Part shown: one piece after another, positions 5,535 to 13,356 of the stretch
How the letters are laid out: the number at the start of each line of letters is the position of its first letter
Position numbering within the stretch: position 1 is the first letter of the stretch
Source of the DNA: Anaerolineales bacterium
Lineage (GTDB): Bacteria > Chloroflexota > Anaerolineae > Anaerolineales > Villigracilaceae
Length of the DNA: 23,589 bases
NCBI GenBank assembly: GCA_016928525.1
Contig: JAFGKO010000339.1
Coordinates: 1-23,589 of the forward strand
Reading direction: 5' to 3'
Made by a program: the position numbers and the translations under genes
The notes under the pieces: generated by a model
Database searches by the model: none
What the model saw: only the letters and a program-made list of their open reading frames with translations
What the model was told of the DNA's origin: nothing

Positions 5535-8411
5535 ATGAAAACTAAAATTTGGTGTTCTCTTATATCGATATTGGTCTTGGTTCTTACACTTACCCAAGTA
5601 GGTGCATATAAAGCGTTTGCAAACGGAAATGATCTTTTTATAGATAGTGGCCAGAACTTAGGTGACTCGAATAGTTACGATGTAGCAATGGGGGACTTGG
5701 ATGGCGATAGTGATCCTGATGCCTTCGTTGCTAACAGTGAAGCCAACAAAGTATGGCTGAATGATGGGACAGGTATATTCAGTGACAGTGGGCAAAGTCT
5801 TGGCAACTCTTATAGTTTCAGTGTTGGATTAGCTGATGTTGACAACGATAATGACTTGGATGCCTTTGTAGCCAATTGGCTTGGACAAGCTGACGAGGTA
5901 TGGCTAAATGATGGAAGTGGAAATTTCATTAATAGCGGTCAAACTCTAGGGAATGATCGCAGTTTAGATGTTGCAATGGGAGATCTGGACAATGACGGTG
6001 ACATTGATGCCTTGGTTGCTATTGAAAATGGTTCGAACAAAATTTGGCTAAACAATGGAACGGGTATCTTCACCGATAGTGGCCAAAGGCTAGGTAACTC
6101 GGCGCACTATGGCGTTACTTTGGGAGACATAGATGGTGATGGTGATTTGGATGCCTTTTTTGCGAAAAGCAGTTGGCCCGACGGACAGTCGGATGAAGTA
6201 TGGCTAAACAATGGTTCAGGTTCCTTTGAGGATAGCGGTCAAAGGCTTGGCCATTCAAGGAGCAATTACGCTGCACTAGGAGATTTGGATAGTGATGGGG
6301 ATCTTGATGTCTTCATAGCGAATTATGCCCAGCCTAACGCTATTTGGCTAAATGATGGTTCCGGAATCTTTTATGACACTGGCCAGGGTTTAGGAATATA
6401 TGGTAGCTCCGAAGTAGCACTTGATGATTTAGATGGTGATGGGGATCTTGACGCTTTCGTCGCAAATGATAATACTGGACCTGACAAGGTATGGCTAAAT
6501 AATGGTGTAGGCACTTTTACTGATAGTGGTCTAAGCCTGGGTCATGACTATGGTACTGGATTGGTATTAATGGATGTGGATGATGATGGCGACCTTGATG
6601 CCTTCGTAGCAAATGGTGCGGGACATTGGTGGCCTAATAAAGTCTGGCTGAATACCTCTGCGACCGAACATACTTTCCAAATAGACGTCAGGCCGATGGA
6701 CCCAAATATCAGGTTGACGGATGTGACCCCGGATTCGACGGTCGATCTTGATGTGTATAAACACCAGGGAGGCCCTCATATTCTAGATCTGACTCTAGAA
6801 ACCTCTTCAGATGGCGAGGCTTCTTGGGATGGTTGGGGGAGTGGAGTCTATTTGGTACCCGGCACCTATATTGTGGCGACTGACAATGGAACAAATCCGC
6901 TGATAACCAGAACGTTCACAGTTATTGATGCCCTTTACGAAATGGTCGATGTGGAGGCGGATCAAGCGGTCGGTCACGCGCCGGCAGGCACTGAGGTGGA
7001 GGTCACCTTCCGGAAATTTGCATCGGACGATGGAACTATACCTGGGCAGGAAGACAGCCTGCGTGTAACAGCTGATGAGAACGGTCGCTGGGTGGCCGAC
7101 TTTGGAGCAGAGGGTATCGATATTCCACCATACGCAATACACAAAATAACGGTAGAGGTATGGGTCGATGACTCGCCGGTTGGTTATCTTATTGACACCG
7201 CACCAGAAATCTTCGTTACTCCCTACGGTTTGGAAAGTGGAATTTGGATCAAAAGCTTCACCCCTGACTCGCCTGTCACAGTGGAGGTATACGAAGGTCC
7301 GGGCGAGTATCTTGTCATCGGTCCGCACACGCTCCAGACAGATCCAAGTGGCGCTGTGTTTTTCAAAGCCAGCCCATGGGGTGGCTTGCTACCCGGATAT
7401 TACGTTGTTGTTACCGACGAGGCCACTGGCGTTTCCAAGACACACGTTATTGAGTCCGTCGACTTGGAAGTGGATGCGGAAAACGATGTCGCCTCGGGAA
7501 ACGCTCTTCCAGGCGCGCGGGTTTTTGTACGTTACTTCGATTCCGGCACCACAGTCCAGATAAACACCTATGCGGATGAAAACGGTCACTGGCTTGCGGA
7601 CTTTGGGACAAAAGGTGTGGATCTTCCGGCAGGATACGTGGATCTTGATGCGCAGGTATACGATGAAGATTTCGATAGTACGTACGTTTTAGCCAACCAG
7701 ACTCCTATAATTACCTCTATCGACGCGCCAACCGTCCCAGTTCTACTCGGACAGAGCATTGACGCAACCATCACTTTCAGCGATTCTGATCCCGATGATA
7801 CCCACTCAGTTACCTGGGATTGGGGTGATGGATTAACAACAACGGCTCCCGCTGCGCCGCCATCTGCCTCCGCTTCACATACATACACTACCCCTGGCGT
7901 TTATACGGTAAAAGCAACGATCACCGATATGGCTGGGGATTCGGATACTGCCACGTTCCAATACGTGGTCATCTATGATCCCGAAGGCGGATTCGTCACC
8001 GGCGGAGGGTGGATCTGGTCGCCCGAAGGAGCTTATACCCCTGATCCATCTTTGACCGGAAAAGCTACCTTTGGCTTTGTCTCCAAGTACAAGAAAGGCG
8101 CAAGCGTACCGACCGGCAACACCGAGTTCCAATTTAAGGTTGCGGACTTGAACTTCAAGAGCATATCCTATGACTGGCTGGTAATCGCTGGTTCCAAAGC
8201 CAAGTACAAGGGCACCGGAACGATCAATGGGACTGGAGAGTATAAATTCATGCTCTCCGCCATCGATGGCACGCCTGACATGTTCCGCATCAAGATTTGG
8301 GATAAGGCAACTGAAGTGGTTGTTTACGATAACCAGATCGGTGTGGCAGACGATGCCGATCCCGTGACGGCAATTGGAGGCGGCTCGATCGTCGTCCATA
8401 AGGAGAAGTAA
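5535..8411 (+). CDS. secreted FG-GAP/VCBS repeat protein with PKD domain
   Basis: The protein has 958 residues. A signal peptide (about residues 1-29, cleavage after AFA) sends it outside. Residues ~30-375 contain seven FG-GAP/VCBS units of about 50 residues, each with a calcium-loop motif (DLDGDSDPD, DVDNDNDLD, DLDNDGDID, DIDGDGDLD, DLDSDGDLD, DLDGDGDLD, DVDDDGDLD) and a WLN-x-G-x-G-x-F strand. This suggests a seven-bladed propeller. Residues ~470-725 hold two related modules (each with ADENG-[RH]-W-[VL]-ADFG). A PKD-like domain follows (~728-810, ITFSDSDPDDTHSVTWDWGD). The end, GFVTGGGWIWSPEGAY to YDNQIGVADDADP, resembles the post-COAP-1 domain of actinobacterial and Chloroflexi surface proteins. 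The start follows GGGAGGG. Its first part is more AT-rich than neighbouring genes. The role is probably adhesion or carbohydrate binding; the ligand is unknown. Confidence 0.85.
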   Translation: MKTKIWCSLISILVLVLTLTQVGAYKAFANGNDLFIDSGQNLGDSNSYDVAMGDLDGDSDPDAFVANSEANKVWLNDGTGIFSDSGQSLGNSYSFSVGLADVDNDNDLDAFVANWLGQADEVWLNDGSGNFINSGQTLGNDRSLDVAMGDLDNDGDIDALVAIENGSNKIWLNNGTGIFTDSGQRLGNSAHYGVTLGDIDGDGDLDAFFAKSSWPDGQSDEVWLNNGSGSFEDSGQRLGHSRSNYAALGDLDSDGDLDVFIANYAQPNAIWLNDGSGIFYDTGQGLGIYGSSEVALDDLDGDGDLDAFVANDNTGPDKVWLNNGVGTFTDSGLSLGHDYGTGLVLMDVDDDGDLDAFVANGAGHWWPNKVWLNTSATEHTFQIDVRPMDPNIRLTDVTPDSTVDLDVYKHQGGPHILDLTLETSSDGEASWDGWGSGVYLVPGTYIVATDNGTNPLITRTFTVIDALYEMVDVEADQAVGHAPAGTEVEVTFRKFASDDGTIPGQEDSLRVTADENGRWVADFGAEGIDIPPYAIHKITVEVWVDDSPVGYLIDTAPEIFVTPYGLESGIWIKSFTPDSPVTVEVYEGPGEYLVIGPHTLQTDPSGAVFFKASPWGGLLPGYYVVVTDEATGVSKTHVIESVDLEVDAENDVASGNALPGARVFVRYFDSGTTVQINTYADENGHWLADFGTKGVDLPAGYVDLDAQVYDEDFDSTYVLANQTPIITSIDAPTVPVLLGQSIDATITFSDSDPDDTHSVTWDWGDGLTTTAPAAPPSASASHTYTTPGVYTVKATITDMAGDSDTATFQYVVIYDPEGGFVTGGGWIWSPEGAYTPDPSLTGKATFGFVSKYKKGASVPTGNTEFQFKVADLNFKSISYDWLVIAGSKAKYKGTGTINGTGEYKFMLSAIDGTPDMFRIKIWDKATEVVVYDNQIGVADDADPVTAIGGGSIVVHKEK

Positions 8412-8452
8412 CAGGTAGTCCCTTTGTTGCACGAACTCTGGCAGGTAAAAAC

Positions 8453-8505
8453 CGTCCCGAAGGTTTGGATAAACCAATGTAGCTTCTTTCAAACCCTTCG
8501 GGACG
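8453..8505 (+). terminator. long hairpin after the FG-GAP gene
   Basis: CGTCCCGAAGGTTTG (8453-8467) pairs with CAAACCCTTCGGGACG (8490-8505) with one bulged base. The following ATTGTTTC is only weakly T-rich. It lies 42 bp after the stop and before the kinase promoter, so it is a likely terminator. Confidence 0.6.
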
Positions 8506-8536
8506 ATTGTTTCAAGAAACTTTAGAAAATTGGGGC

Positions 8537-8565
8537 TTGAAATCAGCATTTAAAAACGCTACACT
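8537..8565 (+). promoter_or_regulatory. promoter of the GAF-histidine kinase gene, leaderless
   Basis: TTGAAA (8537-8542), a 17-bp spacer and TACACT (8560-8565) lie six bases before the ATG at 8572. The transcript is predicted to start at the A of the ATG. There is no Shine-Dalgarno sequence. This is the best-formed housekeeping-type promoter in the window. Confidence 0.65.
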
Positions 8566-8571
8566 GATTCT

Positions 8572-9825
8572 ATGACAATCCCATCCACAACCGGACAACT
8601 CCGTGATCTCGAGGGACGCCATAAACTGCTGCTGCGTCTCGTCGAGCTGAGCGTCACGCTGAACTCGACGCTTGACCTGGAGACCCTGCTCCAATTCATT
8701 ACTGCGACGGCGACCGAGCTATTGGAGTGTGAAGCCGCGTCCATCCTGCTGTACGATGAGAAGAATCCGCGCCTGTTCTTTGCGGCGGCCACGGGATCGG
8801 ATCCTGCCAAGCTGGCGGAAATCCCTGTCCCGATTGGGGGCAGTCTGGCAGGGACGATTTTCCGCACCAACCACCCAATGATCTTGAACGACGTGCAAGA
8901 GGATCCCCGCCATTACTCTATCGTTGCTGACCATGTCAAATTCAAAGTTAAAACTTTGCTCGGCGTGCCCATGCCCATCAAGGACCGGACAATGGGCGTG
9001 TTGGAAGCGATCAATAAACATGACGGCGCCTTCGACGAGGGTGATGTCTCGATTTTATCCGTCATTGCTGCGCACGCTGCCATCGCGATCAACAACGCGC
9101 GCCTGCATATGTCCACGCAGCAGGCCCTGGCGAGGGCGAGGGAGGCAAATCAGATCAAAAATCGTTTCCTGGCGCTTGCCTCCCACGAATTACGCGCCCC
9201 TCTCGGTGTGATCATCGAATACGCGACATTCCTTCAGCGGGAACCAGAAGACGAACTCTCGGATCACGTCGATCGGGTGGCCAACGCGGCGACAAAAGTG
9301 CGTTCGTTGCTTGACCAAATGAACAACCTGACCCTGCTCCAATCCGATGAAATGGAAATGAGCCCGGTGAAGATTCCAATACAGGATGTGTTGAATTGCG
9401 CCCTGGATGAAGTCAAATACTTCGCTGCGAAACAGGACCTGCAACTTGTCTTCGCTTTTCAAGATGATCCAATCTATGTGAATCTGGACCTCGAAAAAAC
9501 CACGCTGGCGTTTGTCAATCTGCTAAATAATGCCATCCGTTTTTCACCCGAGGGAAGTCAGATTGTGGTTGGCGCAATCGAACAGGGCGACGAAATCATG
9601 GCATGGGTGCAGGATAAAGGGATTGGCATCCCTGAAGACCAATTGCAAAAGATATTCGAAGAGTTCTATCAGATCGAACCGCCAGATACGCGAGGCCATA
9701 GCGGGCTTGGAATTGGGCTCACAATCGCAAAGGGATTGATCGAAGCGCAGGGAGGGGAGATCTGGGCAGAGTCCGAGGGAGAGGGGAAAGGCTCGACATT
9801 CAAGGTAATCATGCCAGCAGCATAA
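8572..9825 (+). CDS. cytosolic GAF-domain sensor histidine kinase
   Basis: The protein has 417 residues and no membrane segment, so it is a soluble two-component kinase. Residues ~20-180 are a GAF sensor domain (LDLETLLQFITATATELLEC; VPIGGSLAGTIFRTNHPMIL; GVPMPIKDRTMGVLEAINKH). Residues ~195-255 are HisKA, with the phospho-accepting H205 in LASHELRAPLGVI. Residues ~300-417 are the ATPase: N box FVNLLNNAIRFSPEG (N319/N320), G1 DKGIGIP (348-354), F box IFEEFYQ, G2 GLGIGL (378-383), and the typical end GGEIWAESEGEGKGSTFKV. No receiver or response regulator gene is adjacent, so the partner is elsewhere. The signal bound by the GAF domain cannot be told. The start is set by the promoter six bases upstream. 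Confidence 0.93.
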   Translation: MTIPSTTGQLRDLEGRHKLLLRLVELSVTLNSTLDLETLLQFITATATELLECEAASILLYDEKNPRLFFAAATGSDPAKLAEIPVPIGGSLAGTIFRTNHPMILNDVQEDPRHYSIVADHVKFKVKTLLGVPMPIKDRTMGVLEAINKHDGAFDEGDVSILSVIAAHAAIAINNARLHMSTQQALARAREANQIKNRFLALASHELRAPLGVIIEYATFLQREPEDELSDHVDRVANAATKVRSLLDQMNNLTLLQSDEMEMSPVKIPIQDVLNCALDEVKYFAAKQDLQLVFAFQDDPIYVNLDLEKTTLAFVNLLNNAIRFSPEGSQIVVGAIEQGDEIMAWVQDKGIGIPEDQLQKIFEEFYQIEPPDTRGHSGLGIGLTIAKGLIEAQGGEIWAESEGEGKGSTFKVIMPAA

Positions 9826-9840
9826 GAATCGCAGAAATCA

Positions 9841-9874
9841 AAAACTGACAGGCCAGGCGACCTGTCAGTTTTTT
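9841..9874. terminator. bidirectional terminator between kinase and zinc-ribbon gene
   Basis: AAAACTGACAGG (9841-9852) pairs perfectly with CCTGTCAGTTTT (9861-9872) around CCAGGCGA. T-runs on one side and A-runs on the other let it serve both converging genes. Confidence 0.85.
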
Positions 9875-9902
9875 GTTCCCAAGGGAAATGTCGCTGATTT
9901 TG

Positions 9903-10325
9903 TTACATGTTTTTCCCTTTAAAAAACGCGTGCATTTGTTTCAAGATCCCACGCCACTCAGCCTCGGCATCCACCTTGCGCTGGATCTCGGCGGCGCGCG
10001 TGGCCATGATGCCCATCACACGCACGTCCTCCCCGGCATCCAGCCAGAAGCCGTGACCGTTTTGGCAGGTGTCGAGTCTCAGGTCATACAGGCGGTACTG
10101 GAATTCCTGCAAATGAGACTCGCAATGCGGGCAAAAACAGTTTGTCGCCGTCTCATGATGTACCAGTGAGCCTTTGTGACTGTCATCGTCAAAGACAATA
10201 TCTTCAAGGCGGTCGAGTTCTTCGAAGTCCAGCCACATGCCACGGCAATTCGGACAGCATTCCACTTCCATCATGCCTTTATAGGATTTCCTGACCAGCG
10301 TGGTCCCGCACTTAGGGCATTTCAT
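9903..10325 (-). CDS. zf-TFIIB-type double zinc-ribbon protein
   Basis: The protein is 140 residues from the ATG at 10325, which has GAGGAAG a few bases upstream inside tlyA. It carries two zinc-ribbon units. The first uses C3/C6 (CPKC) and C24/C27 (CPNC), followed by GMWLDFEELDRLE. The second uses C65/C68 (CPHC) and C87/H91 (CQNGHGFWLDAGE). The C-[RN]-G-x-[WF]-LD-x-x-E signature is that of the zf-TFIIB (PF13453) family, seen in bacteria with unknown function, probably protein or nucleic-acid binding. The C-terminal 40 residues are a charged helix. It overlaps the end of tlyA by 14 bp, so it is probably translated from the same mRNA. The upstream in-frame ATG at 10415 would lie deep in tlyA and is unlikely. 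Confidence 0.85.
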   Translation of the reverse strand: MKCPKCGTTLVRKSYKGMMEVECCPNCRGMWLDFEELDRLEDIVFDDDSHKGSLVHHETATNCFCPHCESHLQEFQYRLYDLRLDTCQNGHGFWLDAGEDVRVMGIMATRAAEIQRKVDAEAEWRGILKQMHAFFKGKNM

Positions 10326-11166
10326 GTTCTTCTTCCTCTGGAAATACTTTTCCGACCAACATCTCAACTGTCTCGCCGCCGGCATTAAGGTCCAACCAGG
10401 CCAGGAATTCGACATTGCCTTTCGGCCCCAAAATCGGCGAGCGGATCAGGCCTTTGACGTCAAACCCTTCGCTTTTCGCAAAAGTCAGCACATCGAGCAA
10501 CACCTGGCGGTGGATTTCCGGGTCACGGATGACGCCGTCGCCACGTGAAACATCCTTGCGCCCGGCTTCGAATTGGGGTTTGATCAGGGCGACCACACCC
10601 CCCTCCGTCTCCCCCCATTTGCTTCGCAAATGGGGGGAGTGCCCCGAAGGGGCGAGGGGAGTAGGGGCTAACCAATTTCTCACCACCGGCAGCAAGATCT
10701 TGAGCGAAATAAACGACGCATCGATGGTCACAAAGTCCACAGGTTCGGGTAAATTTTCCACATAACGCGCGTTGGTTTGTTCCATCACCACCGCGCGCGG
10801 ATGATTGCGCAACTTCCAGTGCAAAATGCCTTTGCCGACATCGATGGCAAACACTTTGTCCACACCTCGCTGAAGCATGCAATCCGTAAAGCCGCCTGTG
10901 GATGCGCCCACGTCAGCGCAAACCAGGCCAGCGACGTCGATGCCGAAGGCTTCCAGCGCCGCCTCCAGCTTTTCGCCGCCGCGCGAGACGAAGCGCGGAC
11001 CGGAGTCTACTGTCAGCACGGAGTCCGGGGTTACCCCGATAGCAGGCTTGAGCGTGACCTGATCGTCCACGCGCACCTGCCCGGCCATGATCATAGCCTG
11101 GGCCTTGGCGCGGCTTTCAGCCAATCCGCGTTCGACAAGCAACAGGTCCAGACGAGTCTTTGGCAT
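10312..11166 (-). CDS. tlyA: TlyA-family rRNA 2'-O-methyltransferase / hemolysin A
   Basis: The protein has 284 residues and is SAM-dependent. TlyA family members methylate ribose 2'-OH groups in rRNA. Residues 1-~62 are an S4 RNA-binding domain (MPKTRLDLLLVERGLAESRA). An FtsJ/RrmJ-like methyltransferase follows, with SAM motif CADVGASTGGFTDCMLQRG and the FVTIDASFISLKILLPVVRN and VVALIKPQFEAGRKDVSRGD motifs. The start at 11166 is preferred over an in-frame ATG at 11187 because of a TACAAT box six bases before it and alignment to the family start. Between RNWLAP and VVALIKPQFEAG the family normally has only a few residues; here there are about 20 extra (TPLAPSGHSPHLRSKWGETE), encoded by palindromic repeat DNA. 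The frame is kept. The downstream zinc-ribbon gene overlaps it. Confidence 0.92.
   Translation of the reverse strand: MPKTRLDLLLVERGLAESRAKAQAMIMAGQVRVDDQVTLKPAIGVTPDSVLTVDSGPRFVSRGGEKLEAALEAFGIDVAGLVCADVGASTGGFTDCMLQRGVDKVFAIDVGKGILHWKLRNHPRAVVMEQTNARYVENLPEPVDFVTIDASFISLKILLPVVRNWLAPTPLAPSGHSPHLRSKWGETEGGVVALIKPQFEAGRKDVSRGDGVIRDPEIHRQVLLDVLTFAKSEGFDVKGLIRSPILGPKGNVEFLAWLDLNAGGETVEMLVGKVFPEEEEHEMP
10602..10668. repeat. palindromic (REP-like) element inside tlyA
   Basis: CCCCCCATTTGC (10611-10622) and GCAAATGGGGGG (10626-10637) form a 12-bp perfect stem with a 3-base loop. GCCCC (10641-10645) and GGGGC (10649-10653) form a second one. CCCCTCC and GAGGGGAG-type blocks flank them. The element encodes about 20 extra residues in TlyA without breaking the frame. 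Confidence 0.8.
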
Positions 11167-11172
11167 GGCTGT

Positions 11173-11178
11173 ATTGTA
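11173..11178 (-). promoter_or_regulatory. -10 box TACAAT of tlyA, leaderless start
   Basis: TACAAT on the minus strand is followed by ACAGCC and the ATG at 11166, so the spacing is exactly six bases as in the kinase, UbiA and DUF7718-like genes. No clear -35 element and no Shine-Dalgarno site are visible. Confidence 0.5.
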
Positions 11179-11191
11179 ATCCCTCAAAGCT

Positions 11192-11233
11192 GAATCGAAA
11201 AATAGGAGCCGACTTTCCTCTGGCTCCCGATTC
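11192..11233 (-). terminator. terminator of the Fpg/Nei-like gene
   Basis: On the minus strand GAATCG-GGAGCC (11222-11233) pairs with GGCTCC (11205-11210) and then, after an internal TATTTTT, with CGATTC (11192-11197). The inner stem plus TATTTTT has the form of an intrinsic terminator. It lies 18 bp past the glycosylase stop. Confidence 0.55.
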
Positions 11234-11250
11234 TTGAAGGCGCAGGTTAC

Positions 11251-12093
11251 CTACACCTGGCAGTTAGGGCAGAGATAGCAGGCCCCACCCAGGTACGAGA
11301 TTTTTTGGATCTCGATGCCGCAGTTAGGACAGGGTTTATCGACGGTTTTGCTGTCCATCAGACGCACATAGCCGCCCGGATTGCCGTAAAGATCGTATTC
11401 GTCGTAGCGCCCGCCTTGCTCGACGGCTTTGGCAATCGTCGACTGGATGGCATCGTAAAGGCGTTGTCGCTCCTCGGGCGTGATATCGGGCGTCTTACGT
11501 CTCGGGCTGAGCCGGGCATGAAAGAGGATATCCTGCACGATGGCGTTGCCCAATCCGCTGACGTGGTTGGACATGACGTAACCCGTGGCAACCAAAAAGC
11601 CCTTGATTCCTTTGGATGTCTTCTCAGGGTATTCGTCCAGCATGCTGTTGAAACGCTCGAAAGTGAAATCCGGATGAAGCGGCGGCAGGCCGGTCTCAGC
11701 GTGCGGGCGTTCATTGAATTCGGCGGCATCGAGTAGTTTAACTGCTCCCCACATTTGTAGCGCATAGGTCAGGTGGGAACCATCGCTGAATTCCCAGAGC
11801 AGGTGACACTTGGCGGGCACCGCCTCGCCGGGGGCGTGATAGAGGATCTTGCCGCCAGCGTCGCCCCACCAGAGCATATTCTCCCTGCCCATGTAGATGT
11901 AGACCGAACGTCCGTAGCTGCTGGCGCCGGTGATGGTTTTCCCTGGCAAGATGATCTCGTATTCCTCTACCGGGCGATTGAGCCACAGGAATTTGTGTGT
12001 TTGTGTGCCACGCGCAAAGCGTTTGATAGTTTTTCCGGTTAATTCAGCATTCATCTGGCGTGCCAGGGTGACGGCTTCAGGCATTTCGATCAT
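11251..12093 (-). CDS. Fpg/Nei-like DNA glycosylase, non-canonical active site
   Basis: The protein has 280 residues, the usual Fpg/Nei length. These enzymes excise oxidised bases and nick the DNA. The helix-two-turn-helix lies at ~176-196 (NHVSGLGNAIVQDILFHARL). The C-terminal zinc finger uses C255/C258 and C275/C278 (CPNCGIEI, CPNC). The N-terminus, MIEMPEAVTLARQM, aligns with MPELPEVETV of Fpg. The catalytic Pro2 is therefore Ile, while Glu3 is kept. Near the beta-hairpin lysine, GKY is replaced by GRS (61-63). The first ATG (12093) is supported by AGGAGG six bases upstream. Starting at M4 would give an N-terminal Pro-Glu but leaves poor spacing. Activity and substrate are thus open. It lies 19 bp after the TfoX-like gene in one operon. 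Confidence 0.88.
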   Translation of the reverse strand: MIEMPEAVTLARQMNAELTGKTIKRFARGTQTHKFLWLNRPVEEYEIILPGKTITGASSYGRSVYIYMGRENMLWWGDAGGKILYHAPGEAVPAKCHLLWEFSDGSHLTYALQMWGAVKLLDAAEFNERPHAETGLPPLHPDFTFERFNSMLDEYPEKTSKGIKGFLVATGYVMSNHVSGLGNAIVQDILFHARLSPRRKTPDITPEERQRLYDAIQSTIAKAVEQGGRYDEYDLYGNPGGYVRLMDSKTVDKPCPNCGIEIQKISYLGGACYLCPNCQV

Positions 12094-12112
12094 GGTGTTC
12101 CTCCTACCGATT

Positions 12113-12394
12113 CTAATGTCCGGCAGCGTGGTCGAACTCTTTTTTCAACTGGTTGCGTTCTTCCTTGGGGATGGTATGCCAGCGTACGCCGCGGATGGCG
12201 CCCTCGATCGCGTAAAGCATGTTATAGCAAGCGCCCGGATCCACACCTGCGTGGATTTTCAGGGTGACTTCCACGCTGCCAAGCAAAGCCAGGTCATCGT
12301 AGCAGGTGATACCAGCCGAGACAAGTTTTGTGGCCAGGGCTTCCCCGATATTGGGGAGGTCGGCCAGGTTTTCCATTGTTTGCTCTTCTACCAT
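12113..12394 (-). CDS. TfoX C-terminal-domain protein
   Basis: This 93-residue protein corresponds to the C-terminal domain of TfoX/Sxy (PF04994): LADLPNIGEALATKLVSAGI, then TLKIHAGVDPGACYNMLYAI and EGAIRGVRWHTIP. The domain has a helix-hairpin-helix-like start. In Proteobacteria the full-length protein acts in competence regulation; stand-alone copies like this have no defined role. It is first in the minus-strand group (TfoX, Fpg-like, tlyA, zinc ribbon), with the glycosylase start 19 bp downstream. The start at 12394 follows GGGAGGG. Association with a DNA glycosylase would suit a nucleic-acid function, but that is inference. Confidence 0.85.
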   Translation of the reverse strand: MVEEQTMENLADLPNIGEALATKLVSAGITCYDDLALLGSVEVTLKIHAGVDPGACYNMLYAIEGAIRGVRWHTIPKEERNQLKKEFDHAAGH

Positions 12395-12474
12395 AAAGTC
12401 CCTCCCGGACCAAAAAGAACATAAGTTCTATTTCTGATTATACCACAAGTGACCAGCTCCGTTGAAGAATCAGG

Positions 12475-12480
12475 TAAAAT
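12475..12480 (+). promoter_or_regulatory. -10 box TAAAAT of the UbiA-mvk operon, leaderless start
   Basis: TAAAAT is separated by six bases (TGCCGC) from the ATG at 12487, and no Shine-Dalgarno site is present. The -35 region is weak (TGACCA near 12450). Confidence 0.45.
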
Positions 12481-12486
12481 TGCCGC

Positions 12487-13356
12487 ATGCTGAAAGCCTT
12501 GTTCAAAACCATGCGCCCAAAACAGTGGGCCAAGAATGTTTTTTTGCTGGCCGCCGTGGTCTTCGACCGCAAGCTGACCAATACGGATGCCATGCTGCAC
12601 ACCCTGCTCGGCGTGCTCACCTTCAGCCTGGTAGCCAGTGTAGTCTACATCATCAATGACATTGCGGATGTCGAAGCAGACCGCCAGCACCCGACCAAAC
12701 GCAACCGCCCTATCGCGGCTGGTAAGTTATCTATCCCGGCGGCCTGGGCCTTTGCGGTCGTCTTGTTGCTGGTCTCCTTCCCGGTCGCCTTCTGGCTTTC
12801 TCCTGCTTTTGCGCTCATTGCCTTGCTTTATTTAATCCTCAACCTGGCCTATTCCAAATGGCTCAAGCATGTCGTGCTACTTGACATCATCCTGCTGGCT
12901 TCGTTGTATGTTATCCGCGTGGCGGCTGGTGTGGCGCTTATCGATGTCGTCCGCTTTTCGCCCTGGATTTATATCTTCACCACTTTCCTGGCACTGCTGA
13001 TGGGTACCGGCAAACGACGCGCTGAGCTTTCCGAAATTGCCGATGGTCCCAACGCCCAACGACGCGTGCTGGACGGCTACACCCTGAGTTTCCTGGATCA
13101 GCTCATTACGCTGGCTTCCGGTATGACCATCATCACCTACAGCCTGTACACTTTCTCGGCGCCCAACCTGCCCGAAAATCACATCATGATGCTGACCATT
13201 CCCTTCTTAATGTACGGGATCTTTCGCTACCAATATCTGTTGCAAGTCCAAGACACCGGCAGTGCGCCCGAAGAAGTGGTTCTTTCCGATCGACCGCTGC
13301 AATTAGCGATTGTGCTTTGGGGGCTGACCGTGCTGGTTGTGTTTTACATCTCATGA
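12487..13356 (+). CDS. UbiA-family prenyltransferase, decaprenyl-phosphate phosphoribosyltransferase-like
   Basis: The 289-residue integral membrane protein has about eight or nine hydrophobic helices. It belongs to the UbiA superfamily. The first Asp-rich motif is N57-D58-x-x-D61 in YIINDIADVEADRQHPTKRN, followed by RPIAAGKLS. The second region is AYSKWLKHVVLLDIILLASL (D133). The NDxxDxExDRxHPTKRxRPIAAG form is the signature I know from DPPR synthase (Rv3806c type), which joins PRPP to a polyprenyl phosphate to feed decaprenylphosphoryl-arabinose synthesis. The partner oxidase/reductase (DprE1/E2) genes are not in the window. It overlaps mevalonate kinase by ATGA (13353-13356). Other UbiA substrates cannot be ruled out. 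Confidence 0.85.
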   Translation: MLKALFKTMRPKQWAKNVFLLAAVVFDRKLTNTDAMLHTLLGVLTFSLVASVVYIINDIADVEADRQHPTKRNRPIAAGKLSIPAAWAFAVVLLLVSFPVAFWLSPAFALIALLYLILNLAYSKWLKHVVLLDIILLASLYVIRVAAGVALIDVVRFSPWIYIFTTFLALLMGTGKRRAELSEIADGPNAQRRVLDGYTLSFLDQLITLASGMTIITYSLYTFSAPNLPENHIMMLTIPFLMYGIFRYQYLLQVQDTGSAPEEVVLSDRPLQLAIVLWGLTVLVVFYIS

